Shown here: in pieces, positions 7,569 through 15,272 of the stretch | Layout of the letters: every line of letters starts with the position of its first letter | Numbering within the stretch: the stretch's first letter is position 1 | NCBI GenBank assembly: GCA_038240295.1 | Contig: JBBSDW010000026.1 | Span: 1 to 25,306 of the forward strand | Direction: 5' to 3' | DNA length: 25,306 nucleotides | Origin: JABDDM01 sp038240295 | Lineage (GTDB): Bacteria > Bacteroidota > Ignavibacteria > Palsa-1295 | The notes under the pieces: generated by a model | Seen by the model: the letters and a program-made list of their open reading frames with translations, nothing else | The model's database searches: none | What the model was told of the DNA's origin: nothing | Translations under genes and position numbers: made by a program

Positions 7569-8431
7569 GCTGCGTTTGCTGGTTCGTGCTGTTGTTCTAG
7601 CTCTTTAAGAAAGGCATCCCGATGATCGCGGTCCAGAGCCGATGCTGCAAAATAACTTTTCAAAAACGGATCCTCACTCTTTTGCATCTCTTCGATATCT
7701 CCGTCATAGATCTTTTTTCCTTCGTTGAGCACGATCGCGCGATCGGTGATCACGAACGCGGTCGGCAAATCGTGTGTGACGACGATAGAGGCAACACCGA
7801 GCTTTTTCTGCAAGGAAATAATAAGCTCAGCGATGGAAGATGCCGTGACAGGATCGAGCCCTGTCGTTGGCTCGTCGTAAAGAATAAGTTCAGGTTCGAG
7901 CACGATCGATCGAGCAAGTCCCGCTCTTTTTTTCATACCTCCGGAAAGTTCTGAAGGCATTTTGTCGATCACGTCATCCAGACCAACCATACTCAAGGCG
8001 TTCTGGATCTTCTCGACGCGCTCATCGGGTTTCAAGTCAGCGTGCTTCATCAAAAATACTTCAAGGTTCTCGCCTACCGTCATCGAATCGAAAAGGGCTG
8101 CACCCTGAAACAGGAATCCCATTTGCTTTCTCACCTGACTAAGCGCTTTCTCATTCATCTCCGCGATGTCCTTACCCCGAAACAGCACCTTACCCGAATC
8201 GGGCTCCAGCAATCGTGCGATCAGCTTTAGCAATACGCTCTTTCCGGTACCGCTTTTGCCCATGATCGCGAGTGTCTCCCCGGCAAACACATCGACGGAT
8301 ACCCCATCGAGGATAACCCGTCCATCAAAGCCTTTTACGACATTCTCGACCGAGATCAGCTTTTCAGGTTTATCACCTGGGTTCGCACCCGGCTTCACAT
8401 CCAACTTCGAGCCTTTGTTAATCTCTTCCAT
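7565..8431 (-). CDS. mlaF: MlaF-like ABC transporter ATPase
   Basis: 288 residues. Seen: Walker A GKSGTGKS at 58-65, Q-loop Q109, signature LSGGM at 162-166, Walker B LILYDEP from 182, and switch H220. All ATPase motifs are intact. SGGMKKRAGLARS is the typical form in MlaF/TtgA/Mkl importers. An extra hydrophilic N-terminal stretch of about 22 residues and an acidic C-terminal tail flank the domain. Role: cytoplasmic ATPase driving phospholipid movement with the MlaE permease. Its ATG follows the mlaE TAA immediately, and its own stop overlaps mlaD. There is no MlaB-type STAS gene nearby. Confidence 0.95.
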   Translation of the reverse strand: MEEINKGSKLDVKPGANPGDKPEKLISVENVVKGFDGRVILDGVSVDVFAGETLAIMGKSGTGKSVLLKLIARLLEPDSGKVLFRGKDIAEMNEKALSQVRKQMGFLFQGAALFDSMTVGENLEVFLMKHADLKPDERVEKIQNALSMVGLDDVIDKMPSELSGGMKKRAGLARSIVLEPELILYDEPTTGLDPVTASSIAELIISLQKKLGVASIVVTHDLPTAFVITDRAIVLNEGKKIYDGDIEEMQKSEDPFLKSYFAASALDRDHRDAFLKELEQQHEPANAA

Positions 8432-9283
8432 TTATGACCCAAAGAGCAAAGAAATCTTGACAAAAAGCGCATCGGAGACGATAATAAGCAGCGAACAGCT
8501 TACAACGGCATCCGTGGCCGACTTTCCTACTCCCTCCGTGCCTCCACTCGAGTTAAATCCTTCGTAACATCCCACGACTCCGATGATGAAACCAAAAAAC
8601 GCGGTTTTGATAACTCCGGGTAGATAATCGGCGAATGTGATCGACGATAGAACGCTGTTCTTGAACAGCGTGAACGTCACACCCGATTCGATCTTGCCGA
8701 CAAGATACGAACCGAAGAGCGCAAGGAAATCGGCAAAGATCGTTAGTAGCGGAAGTGCGATAATGCATGCGAGGACACGAGTTACGACCAGCAGCTTAAA
8801 TGGATCGAGTGCCGCGACTTCCATCGCGTCGATCTGTTCGCTTGCTCGCATCGATCCGAGTTCTGCGCCGATACCTGCACCGACCCTGCCTCCCACAATG
8901 ATCGAGATCACGACGGGTGCCAGTTCGCGCATAACGCTGATCGCGACCATCGCCGGTACAAACCCTTCCGCACCAAATTTCGCCATTGTTGGGCGAGTCT
9001 GCATCGTCAGAACTGCGCCGATCACTACTGCTACTACACTCACAAGACCGAGCGAACGAAAGCCGATCTCGTTCAACTGGCGAACGATTTCCTTGAATTC
9101 ATACGGCGGTACCCACACACGTGCGAGAAATCTTCCACCAAATTGAGCAAATCCGCCCAATGTCACAAAAGGCCCTAACATCCGCTGCCGTACCGGGGCT
9201 TTGTCGGGCTTTACGTTTGGGTCCGCTTTAGTCGCAGCCCCCTCTTCCTCGGAAGGCTTGCTCTCGGCTGTGTTTTGCGCCAT
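8432..9283 (-). CDS. mlaE: MlaE-like ABC transporter permease
   Basis: 283 residues. Seen: a charged, low-complexity N-terminus (1-33), an amphipathic segment, then five or six hydrophobic helices from about 75 onward. The cytoplasmic loop motif GSMRASEQIDAMEV ends at 156; EQIDAMEV is the hallmark of the MlaE/TGD1 permease family and contacts the ATPase. The GxxGAGIGAELG glycine run is also typical. Role: inner-membrane core of the lipid transporter, two copies per complex. The start is 13 bases after the stop of the 51-residue membrane-protein gene and lacks a Shine-Dalgarno. The start is supported by this spacing, but the unusual 33-residue hydrophilic leader means a downstream start cannot be excluded. 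Confidence 0.95.
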   Translation of the reverse strand: MAQNTAESKPSEEEGAATKADPNVKPDKAPVRQRMLGPFVTLGGFAQFGGRFLARVWVPPYEFKEIVRQLNEIGFRSLGLVSVVAVVIGAVLTMQTRPTMAKFGAEGFVPAMVAISVMRELAPVVISIIVGGRVGAGIGAELGSMRASEQIDAMEVAALDPFKLLVVTRVLACIIALPLLTIFADFLALFGSYLVGKIESGVTFTLFKNSVLSSITFADYLPGVIKTAFFGFIIGVVGCYEGFNSSGGTEGVGKSATDAVVSCSLLIIVSDALFVKISLLFGS

Positions 9284-9296
9284 TAGTGCGAAAAGG

Positions 9297-9452
9297 TCAA
9301 TGATGACGAAGAGAAGCCCGTCGTGCGAGCATCGATCTCACCCAAACCGCAATCGGTAACAGAAAAATTGCGTGGATCCATAGTGTCCGTGGGCCGAAGG
9401 TGATCAGCAACGACAGCCATAAAACAACGGTTAAAGTACTGGCAAACCACAT
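9297..9452 (-). CDS. 51-residue two-TM membrane protein between the sigma-54 regulator and mlaE
   Basis: Reading the minus strand from ATG 9452-9450 gives 51 codons to TGA 9299-9297. The product has two hydrophobic segments (about 6-19 and 24-38) and a basic tail (R39, R44, R45, R49, then His-His). The pattern V-L-W-L...W-I-H-A-I-F-L-L-P-I-A-V-W-V-R-S-M-L-A-R-R resembles the lmo0937/DUF5670 class of tiny membrane proteins, as I recall them; this is a weak resemblance, not a match I can verify. The start lies 3 bases past the regulator stop and the stop lies 13 bases before mlaE, so it is well placed for operon expression. The overlapping alternative frame (ATG 9456) is hydrophilic and cysteine-containing with no recognisable features. 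Role unknown; possibly an accessory of the sensor or transporter. Confidence 0.6.
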   Translation of the reverse strand: MWFASTLTVVLWLSLLITFGPRTLWIHAIFLLPIAVWVRSMLARRASLRHH

Positions 9453-9455
9453 ACA

Positions 9456-10838
9456 TCAGGCGGTCATTTCCTCGGTTTCAAGCGCGCCTTCCTGTTCCAC
9501 ACCATACTGCTTCAGTTTGCGCCAAAGCGTCGTCGTAGAGATACCAAGACGTTCACATGTAAGGACTTTGTTGCTTCGGCACGCTTTGAGCGTTTCGAGG
9601 ATATACCGCTTTTCGAGTTCATCGAGCGTCGGCTGTTCCTGCATGAGTCCGAAGACATTCACCCTTGGCTCCGTTAGATCTTTCGGGAAATGATCCGAGC
9701 TAATTTCGGATCCATCGGAAAGGATGACCGAACGCTCGAGGACATTCTGCAACTCGCGGATATTGCCCGGCCATTCATACGACTGCAATTCCGTCATCGT
9801 TTCTGACGATACCCGCTTTTGTGGACGGCCAAAACGTTTGCTGAATTTCTCGATGAAATATTCTACAAGTTGAGGAATGTCCGATTTGCGCTCGCGAAGT
9901 GCGGGTAACGGCAGAGAGATAACATTGACCCGGTAATACAAATCTTCGCGGAATTTCTTCTCTGCGATGAGCTTCCGGATGTCTTTATTTGTAGCGCAGA
10001 TCACCCTGACATCTGCGAGAATTGGTTTAGAATCCCCGATGCGATAGATCTTGTGATCCTGCAAAAAACGCAGGAGCTTGACCTGCATGGAAAGCTCCAT
10101 CTCGCCAAGTTCATCGAGAAAGATCGTCCCACCGTTCGCTTCTTCGAATAGACCCTTCTTATTAACCTGAGCCCCGGTGAACGCGCCTTTGACATATCCA
10201 AACAGCTCCGACTCCTGAAGATCCTTGGGAAGCGCTCCGCAATTGATGGGAACAAACGGTTTAGAACGGCGGCTTGAATTCGTGTGAAGCGCCTCTGCGA
10301 TCAACTCCTTACCCGTTCCAGATTCACCAAGAATGAGCACCGAAGAATCCGTGTCGGCAACTTTTTTTACCACCGACAACACTTCCAAAAGCTTAGGATC
10401 ATTACCAATAATGCTCTCAAAACCTTCCCTGAGTCCGGCGATCTTTGAGTGCAGCGCGATTGCAGTCTGAAGGCTACCCTTCTCTGCTGCCTTATCGACA
10501 AGCAGCAGCAACTCCTCTGGTTGAATGTCAGCTTTGCGAATGTAATCGTAGGCACCTGCCCGCATTGCCTCGATGCCGGTCCGCTCGTTACCGGTGCCGG
10601 TCATTACGATGATCTCCGTATTGGCGGCTTTCTGTCGAAGCGACTTGACGAGTTCGATACCGGTCATCCCCGGAAGTTGGATGTCGGTCACGATCACATC
10701 GGGTCCCTCCTGCTCAAAAAGCGTCATCGCTTCCTCGGCCGACGATGCTGTTGAAACACGGTGGTGACCGCGTTCAAGGATCGTCTTGTAGGTCAGGAGA
10801 ATATTTTGTTCGTCGTCGACAAGTAATACGTTAGCCAT
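9456..10838 (-). CDS. Sigma-54-dependent NtrC/AtoC-type response regulator
   Basis: 460 residues with three domains. Receiver 1-120: D8/D9, phospho-acceptor D52, T80, K102 (followed by Ala, not the usual Pro). AAA+ domain about 143-370: Walker A GESGTGKE at 171-178, the sigma-54 contact loop GAFTGA at 218-223, Walker B GGTIFLDE at 236-243, and a WPGNIREL segment. C-terminal Fis-type HTH about 415-450 (ERLGISTTTLWRKLKQYG). Role: ATP-driven activator opening sigma-54 RNA polymerase promoters after phosphorylation. The gene follows the short histidine kinase gene by 64 bases and precedes the small membrane protein gene by 3. I found no convincing TGGC-N8-TTGC-type promoter in the intergenic stretches, so its targets are probably elsewhere. 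Confidence 0.96.
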   Translation of the reverse strand: MANVLLVDDEQNILLTYKTILERGHHRVSTASSAEEAMTLFEQEGPDVIVTDIQLPGMTGIELVKSLRQKAANTEIIVMTGTGNERTGIEAMRAGAYDYIRKADIQPEELLLLVDKAAEKGSLQTAIALHSKIAGLREGFESIIGNDPKLLEVLSVVKKVADTDSSVLILGESGTGKELIAEALHTNSSRRSKPFVPINCGALPKDLQESELFGYVKGAFTGAQVNKKGLFEEANGGTIFLDELGEMELSMQVKLLRFLQDHKIYRIGDSKPILADVRVICATNKDIRKLIAEKKFREDLYYRVNVISLPLPALRERKSDIPQLVEYFIEKFSKRFGRPQKRVSSETMTELQSYEWPGNIRELQNVLERSVILSDGSEISSDHFPKDLTEPRVNVFGLMQEQPTLDELEKRYILETLKACRSNKVLTCERLGISTTTLWRKLKQYGVEQEGALETEEMTA

Positions 10839-10902
10839 CTATTGAAATTGGGCTTATCAGGTTCACGGTAGTTTTCCAAAGCGCTGTCCGCAAAAACTGC
10901 GC

Positions 10903-11580
10903 CTACTGAGCTTTTGGTAAAGAAATCTCGATGATAAAGTTGCCATCGACGCCCGACTCAGACTTTACGGTGCCTGAGTGAAGTTCGATGACCCTTCGAA
11001 TATACGGAAGTGTCAAGCCGAGGCCTTGACCGGCAGCAAAGGGTATCGGCTCATAAAAAGCAGATGCTTGTTCCGCGGCTGTGCCGTTTATTGCAGGCAT
11101 CGTGAAGCGAATAACATTCATGGTGCCCGATTCCATTTCCTCCATTTTCATAGAAGAAACGCCTCGGCCCGAAAGCTCCTTGAGCAGCAGCTCGAAAGCC
11201 GACTGCATCAAGCCGAGGTCAAGCTCGGAAGCGAGCGAAACACCGGCAGGAGCCTCAAAGTCAATTGCGAGTCCCAGACTGCCCGATCTTGCAGTTCGTA
11301 CCCGCAGGAATTCACTGAGATCGACTTTGGCTGGCAGGAAATTCCCCAACACAAAATATCGCCTAAGCTCATCGACAAGATCCTTAAGCCGTCCGGCATC
11401 CTCGCGAATGCTCGCAACGAAGGGCATCGAAGACTGGATCGCTTCCGAATTCGAAAGCTCCGGCGAAAGGATATCTTCGATCAGATAGGCCGCCGATCCG
11501 ATCGAGGCGATCGGATTGTTCAATTGATGTGATACGTGGCGAGCGAGTTGCTCGAGAAAGTGCTGATCGCTGTCGCTCAT
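10903..11580 (-). CDS. Short soluble histidine kinase, NtrB-like H-box, degenerate ATPase domain
   Basis: 225 residues, no TM or sensor domain. Seen: H-box RHVSHQLNNPIASIG with H18 (pattern like NtrB kinases, but Q instead of the usual acidic residue after His), a helical dimerisation region to about 80, and a HATPase-like C-terminus with G2 box GQGLGL at 184-189. Not seen: the N-box asparagines (region 121-140 reads Glu where Asn is expected) and the DxGxG G1 motif (around 158-175 there is no Asp-Gly pair). It may bind ATP poorly or act as a phosphotransfer or phosphatase partner for the adjacent sigma-54 regulator; that is inference. It starts 34 bases after the TPR gene stop, so it is in the same transcript direction. 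No frameshift is apparent. Confidence 0.85.
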   Translation of the reverse strand: MSDSDQHFLEQLARHVSHQLNNPIASIGSAAYLIEDILSPELSNSEAIQSSMPFVASIREDAGRLKDLVDELRRYFVLGNFLPAKVDLSEFLRVRTARSGSLGLAIDFEAPAGVSLASELDLGLMQSAFELLLKELSGRGVSSMKMEEMESGTMNVIRFTMPAINGTAAEQASAFYEPIPFAAGQGLGLTLPYIRRVIELHSGTVKSESGVDGNFIIEISLPKAQ

Positions 11581-11614
11581 GTGATACTAAAGATGAAGAA
11601 AGACCCAGCCGATA

Positions 11615-13330
11615 TTAATCCGTCGCTCCGGCTTTGCCCTTGCTCTTTACGAAGTCCTGGAGATTCTTTAAATTCTTGACGACAGTCTCGTTATTCGGGT
11701 CGCATACCAGCGACTTTTTATAATACTCGATCGCCTCCGGATATTTCTTCAGACTGTGATAGCTCACCGCCATTGTTAAGTAGGTGTTGCAGAGGTACGG
11801 AGACTTCGGATCGAAACTCTTGAGCGCAAGCGTGAAATCATCTGCTGCGCCTGTAAAATCCTTCGCATAATAGGCACTCTGTCCAAGACCCCAGTATCCG
11901 ATTCCAAGATCCTCGCTGCTGTTCTTGGCCTTTGCAAGATCGGCGACCTTCGTAAAGACTTCTTTCATACGAGGCGATGTCGGATCCTTCTGCAGCAAGA
12001 GCGTACCCAGGCCCTCGTAAGCTTTGAGCGAACTCGGATCCTTCTGCAAAGCCTTTTCATAGAACTGCGATGCTGTGTCACGCTTGCCTGCAAGATTATA
12101 CATCTGCGCCGCATAGATCAAGTAATCGGGCGACTTCTGTTCGTCAGCGATCTTTGCATAGAGATCTGCCGCTTCGAGATTCCGATGCGTCGCCTGGAGC
12201 ATAAAGCCAAGCTGATTGATGGCATCGAGCTTCGCCGCGGGCGTCCGCGTTGTGTCGTTCATATTGACCGACAGCATCAGTTTCTCGATCGCCTGTGCAG
12301 TATCACCACTGAGAAAAAGTGAACGGCCATAGAATTCTTCGTCTTCTGCAGAGAGCGCGCGGGCATTTTTATATGCGTCGATCGCTTTCGGGAAATCTTT
12401 CGAATAAAAGTAGGACTGCGCGATCAGCAATTGCGACAGCGCCTTCAGCGAATCGTTGGTCGATGCTTGCTGCAACGGCACCAGCGCCTGGGTGAACTGA
12501 TTGTTCTTTGTCAGCGCACGGGCGAGCAGCCAGTTACCGTTCACATCGTTTGGTCGAAGCTGAACATATCGCTGCGCCCAGTAGCTCGCATCGACATAGC
12601 GTCCGGCAAGATAGAACAAGTTGGCAATCTCGTAATCGGCCGGAGCATAGGTCGAATCGAGACGGTTGATCTTGATCCACTGGTTGATCGAATTGTCGTA
12701 CTGCTTCGTCCGGTGATAAAGTCCGGCAAGATTGGCGAGCACGGTGAGATCGTTCGAGTCGATCTTTTTTGCAGCTTCGAATTGATCGATCGCAAGCTGA
12801 TTGATATGCTGCTTTTCATAGAGCTCGGCAAGACCGATATAGGAGCGGACATCCTTGTCGTTGGCCGCCTGCGCTTTGTAGAGTGTTACTTCCGCTGGCT
12901 TGTTGGAATCGATCGATAGATAATAGCGGCTGAGCGCGAGATAGGTGCCGACATCTTTTTCATCGATCTTGAGCGCCTGGTTAAATTCTTTCAGAGCATC
13001 CTGAACCTGTCCCTGCTTGCCATAGACCATTCCTCGAGCAGTACGAGCAAGCACCGATTTACGATCGAGATCGAAGGCAGCCTGAGCTTCCGTCTGCGCC
13101 TGGGCGAGGTTGTTATTGGCCAAAAGCGCCATCGCATACGCACCGTGCGCGTCAGCACTCTTTGGCGATTGCTGCACGAGTCGAGACATTTCCTCCGTTG
13201 CCTGCTGCGGATTGCCCAGCTCGATCAACTGCAGGGCATGCTTGATTTGCGGGTCGGATTGAGCGCGGAGCGAACCCCAGGAAACCAAAAGAAGGAAAGC
13301 GACGAAGGACGACCGTAAACTAATGTTCAT
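11615..13330 (-). CDS. Secreted/periplasmic tetratricopeptide-repeat protein
   Basis: 571 residues. Seen: signal peptide at 1-23 (hydrophobic FVAFLLLVSWG, then LRAQS), followed by roughly a dozen degenerate 34-residue TPRs to the C-terminus, for example AQTEAQAAFDLDRKSVLART and ALKEFNQALKIDEKDVGTYL. The helical repeats form a scaffold for protein partners in the periplasm. I recall TPR genes lying just downstream of ExbBD-TonB-PstS genes in Bacteroidota. Here a 650-base gap holding a decayed protease module separates it from the PstS-like gene, so the ancestral operon may have been split (inference). It is the first gene of the block that continues through two regulators into mlaEFD. The leader is A/T-rich with no clear Shine-Dalgarno; I could not identify a convincing promoter in the 130 bases upstream. 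Confidence 0.92.
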   Translation of the reverse strand: MNISLRSSFVAFLLLVSWGSLRAQSDPQIKHALQLIELGNPQQATEEMSRLVQQSPKSADAHGAYAMALLANNNLAQAQTEAQAAFDLDRKSVLARTARGMVYGKQGQVQDALKEFNQALKIDEKDVGTYLALSRYYLSIDSNKPAEVTLYKAQAANDKDVRSYIGLAELYEKQHINQLAIDQFEAAKKIDSNDLTVLANLAGLYHRTKQYDNSINQWIKINRLDSTYAPADYEIANLFYLAGRYVDASYWAQRYVQLRPNDVNGNWLLARALTKNNQFTQALVPLQQASTNDSLKALSQLLIAQSYFYSKDFPKAIDAYKNARALSAEDEEFYGRSLFLSGDTAQAIEKLMLSVNMNDTTRTPAAKLDAINQLGFMLQATHRNLEAADLYAKIADEQKSPDYLIYAAQMYNLAGKRDTASQFYEKALQKDPSSLKAYEGLGTLLLQKDPTSPRMKEVFTKVADLAKAKNSSEDLGIGYWGLGQSAYYAKDFTGAADDFTLALKSFDPKSPYLCNTYLTMAVSYHSLKKYPEAIEYYKKSLVCDPNNETVVKNLKNLQDFVKSKGKAGATD

Positions 13331-13461
13331 TCTTCAACAATAATCTGTACTCAAACCCGACATCCGAATGCAATCACAATTACCAACAACCTCTAAGCCA
13401 TGTCTGCTCCCCGACACTTATTGATTTATGGGACTGGATAGCTGCAACGCGCTTTGTTACG

Positions 13462-13810
13462 TTAAGCAGCTGCGTCTATGACCGATTGCTCGACCATTGA
13501 AAGTGCGCCACGAGGATCGACGTACAAAACTCGTTCAAAGACTCGGAGGAATTCCAAGCGCAAGAGAATATCCGATTGTCCGCCCTGTAAAATGATTGTT
13601 CCAATGCGTTCGTCGGTATCAACCGCAGCCTTACCGATCGCCGTTAACTTCTGTTGCGAGCTGCCGTCAGCCAGTACGACGGTTGTAGATCCAGTTAGCG
13701 TCTGGCCGAGAGGGGAACGCGGGCAAAATTAGCATCGAAAGAAAACCTGTGAATCCCGTGTCGACGATGCATTCCATCTCGTAGGACTTCATCGATGGCG
13801 ACGGATTTAC
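13462..13810 (-). pseudogene. Frameshifted clan AA (retropepsin-like) aspartic protease remnant
   Basis: On the minus strand one frame (from about 13810, with an ATG at 13792-13790) reads the active-site segment ECIVDTGFTGFLSM, the catalytic Asp-Thr-Gly at 13762-13754, then LILPAFP. At about 13711, in a CCCCTCTC run, the frame must shift by one base; the next frame continues LGQTLTGSTTVVLADG..., then GGQSDILLRLEFLRVF (the second family motif, usually LLGxxFL; Gly is Arg here) to TAA at 13464-13462. Mended, it gives about 109 residues, the usual size of small bacterial clan AA proteases, which act as dimers. An in-frame TAG just upstream of 13810 and the shift show it is broken, unless the shift is a sequencing error. 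Confidence 0.7.
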
Positions 13811-13905
13811 CTAAGTAGAGTCCGCTCGTACTCGGCCTTATACCGCTCAGCATAAATGCGTTGAGCCTCTGTGGCTACTTCTTGAAGATGCGTTGGATTG
13901 AGCAT
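13807..13905 (-). pseudogene. Truncated small companion ORF of the retropepsin module
   Basis: ATG 13905-13903 right after tandem TGA-TAG stops opens 32 codons, LNPTHLQEVATEAQRIYAER then KYKAEYERTLLR, ending TAA at 13809-13807. One frame over, the reading continues LGKSVAIDEVL. A small gene starting with such a helical segment and running into GKxVAID often precedes clan AA protease genes, as I recall. Here the frame breaks and most of its C-terminal half appears deleted into the protease remnant. It could still be translated as a 32-residue peptide. No function is known to me. Confidence 0.45.
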
Positions 13906-13980
13906 CTATCAGGTATCTATCAGCGAGTACGAACGACTTGAAATCATAGTTTCGTTCAAGATCTGCACTCACGACTAAAG

Positions 13981-14988
13981 TCATTTGGATGGCACCAGCT
14001 TGATCTGCTGCGTTCTGGGCAGGATGTTGTAATTCTTGAAGATGGTTTGACCATGTGCGGTCATTGCATAGGCCAGAAACCCTCGCGGCAAGGTATTCGG
14101 GTTCTCGAACGTATAGCCATTTACTCGCAACGTCAATGGATAAAGACCTTGGAAGATGTTGCTCAAGTGGAGCAGAATGGGTTCGCTGACGCCTTCGGTG
14201 CTCGAATCGGCTGGGATCACAAATGCGACCCGGAGCGAAGAATCTGCTCCTGACGAGTAATTCCGAGCCCATGACGCACCCACCATGCCGATCGCATTAG
14301 GATGACTTTTGACATACGAGAGAATGCTATCGGAGGCACCGAAACGAACCGCTCGTACTTTCTGCAATTCCCCTTTCCCAAGCAAAAGTGAATCGAGCAG
14401 GAATTCCGAAGAACTGGAACGATGGGACTCGACGAACTCGATCTCGCCATCCGCGATCGTGGTCCCGAGAAGCGGCTTGCTGAATTTAAGCTCCGACCAT
14501 TTTGTCGCTTCGCCTTTGATGATCCTGCCAAGATCGCTCAGCGCAATAGCTCCCAGGTGATTCTGTGGATTGACGACCACAGCGACAGCATCCTGCGCCA
14601 TATCATACTCAGGAAGCATAAGCTTGTTCTGAACGAGCAGCGATTGCGCTTCGGCACTCAGGAACCGGCTGATAATGATCAGCCGCGCTTTTTGGGCGAG
14701 CAGATCCTGCATGGCCTCCCCGCTCGTTTCGTAACGAACCGTGATCTTCGCTTTCGGATTTTCCTGCATGAAGCCATAGGCAAGACTATCCATTGCAGGT
14801 TGAAGCTGCTCATCGGCAACGATCTCAAGGGTGCCATGCGTCGCGTTCTCCTCGCTCGGACTATCGCCCGACTTGCCACATCCGCTAACGAACAGGGCGG
14901 CGACAAACATGGGTAATCCCAAACGTAGCGCGAGCTTCAGCTTACGTTTCTTACCCTCCGCACAAATCGATTGTTGAGAAGTGTTCAT
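13981..14988 (-). CDS. PstS-like substrate-binding lipoprotein in the TonB operon
   Basis: 335 residues. Seen: a lipoprotein signal sequence with lipobox VSGC (Cys37), then a PstS-type periplasmic binding fold: GTLEIVADEQLQPAMDSLAYG at the start, an IISRFLSAEA segment where PstS proteins bind anion, AVVVNPQNHLG-IALSDLG, and a GIVGASWA-like stretch near 240. PstS homologues bind phosphate for PstSCAB, but no PstC, PstA or PstB gene is present. Its location after TonB and a small membrane protein suggests a role with the TonB-ExbBD complex rather than an ABC importer (inference, consistent with a gene order I recall from Bacteroidota). Its ATG overlaps the TGA of the small membrane protein gene. 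The gene is intact; it is followed by the decayed protease module. Confidence 0.88.
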   Translation of the reverse strand: MNTSQQSICAEGKKRKLKLALRLGLPMFVAALFVSGCGKSGDSPSEENATHGTLEIVADEQLQPAMDSLAYGFMQENPKAKITVRYETSGEAMQDLLAQKARLIIISRFLSAEAQSLLVQNKLMLPEYDMAQDAVAVVVNPQNHLGAIALSDLGRIIKGEATKWSELKFSKPLLGTTIADGEIEFVESHRSSSSEFLLDSLLLGKGELQKVRAVRFGASDSILSYVKSHPNAIGMVGASWARNYSSGADSSLRVAFVIPADSSTEGVSEPILLHLSNIFQGLYPLTLRVNGYTFENPNTLPRGFLAYAMTAHGQTIFKNYNILPRTQQIKLVPSK

Positions 14989-15224
14989 TTATTTAACACT
15001 TTCTTATCGGCCTCAAGCACCACCCCCTTCGTTCCGGACATACGAAGTGTCCGAATCGCAGTATAAATGCGGAACAGGCCGTAGCAGAGGATGAGCACCG
15101 CAAAGCCTGTTTTAAGCTCGGGCCGGATAGCTCCGAGGATGTCGGGCTTGAGTAAGAGCACCGTTCCGAAGAACAACGCGCCCACGCCAAACATAAGATA
15201 GACCGCAACAAGGACAACTTTCAT
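14985..15224 (-). CDS. Small two-TM membrane protein of the TonB-PstS cluster
   Basis: 79 residues. Seen: TM1 about 3-27 (VVLVAVYLMFGVGALFFGTV), a short loop with a KPDI turn, TM2 about 39-60 (TGFAVLILCYGLFRIYTAI), then a basic cytoplasmic-type tail (RTLRMSGTKG...KKVLNK). A YGLFRIY-type second helix is what I recall for the short ORF between tonB and the PstS-like gene in Bacteroidota. No enzymatic motif is visible. The stop overlaps the start of the PstS-like gene, and its ATG is 48 bases after the tonB stop, so it is in the operon. Function unknown; an accessory of the Ton motor is a plausible guess. Confidence 0.8.
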   Translation of the reverse strand: MKVVLVAVYLMFGVGALFFGTVLLLKPDILGAIRPELKTGFAVLILCYGLFRIYTAIRTLRMSGTKGVVLEADKKVLNK

Positions 15225-15272
15225 GTGTACTAGCTGAACATAAAGGGCGGCCTTTGTTAGCCGCCCTGTTGA

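Noticed and set aside
13478..13732. Plus-strand frame of 84 codons opposite the protease remnant
   Set aside because: The minus strand shows clear aspartic-protease motifs at the same place; the plus frame is Arg/Ser/Thr-rich noise.
13847..14272. Minus-strand frame of 141 codons overlapping the PstS-like gene
   Set aside because: It is mostly a shifted reading of the intact PstS-like gene, with Arg/Ser-rich composition and no domain.
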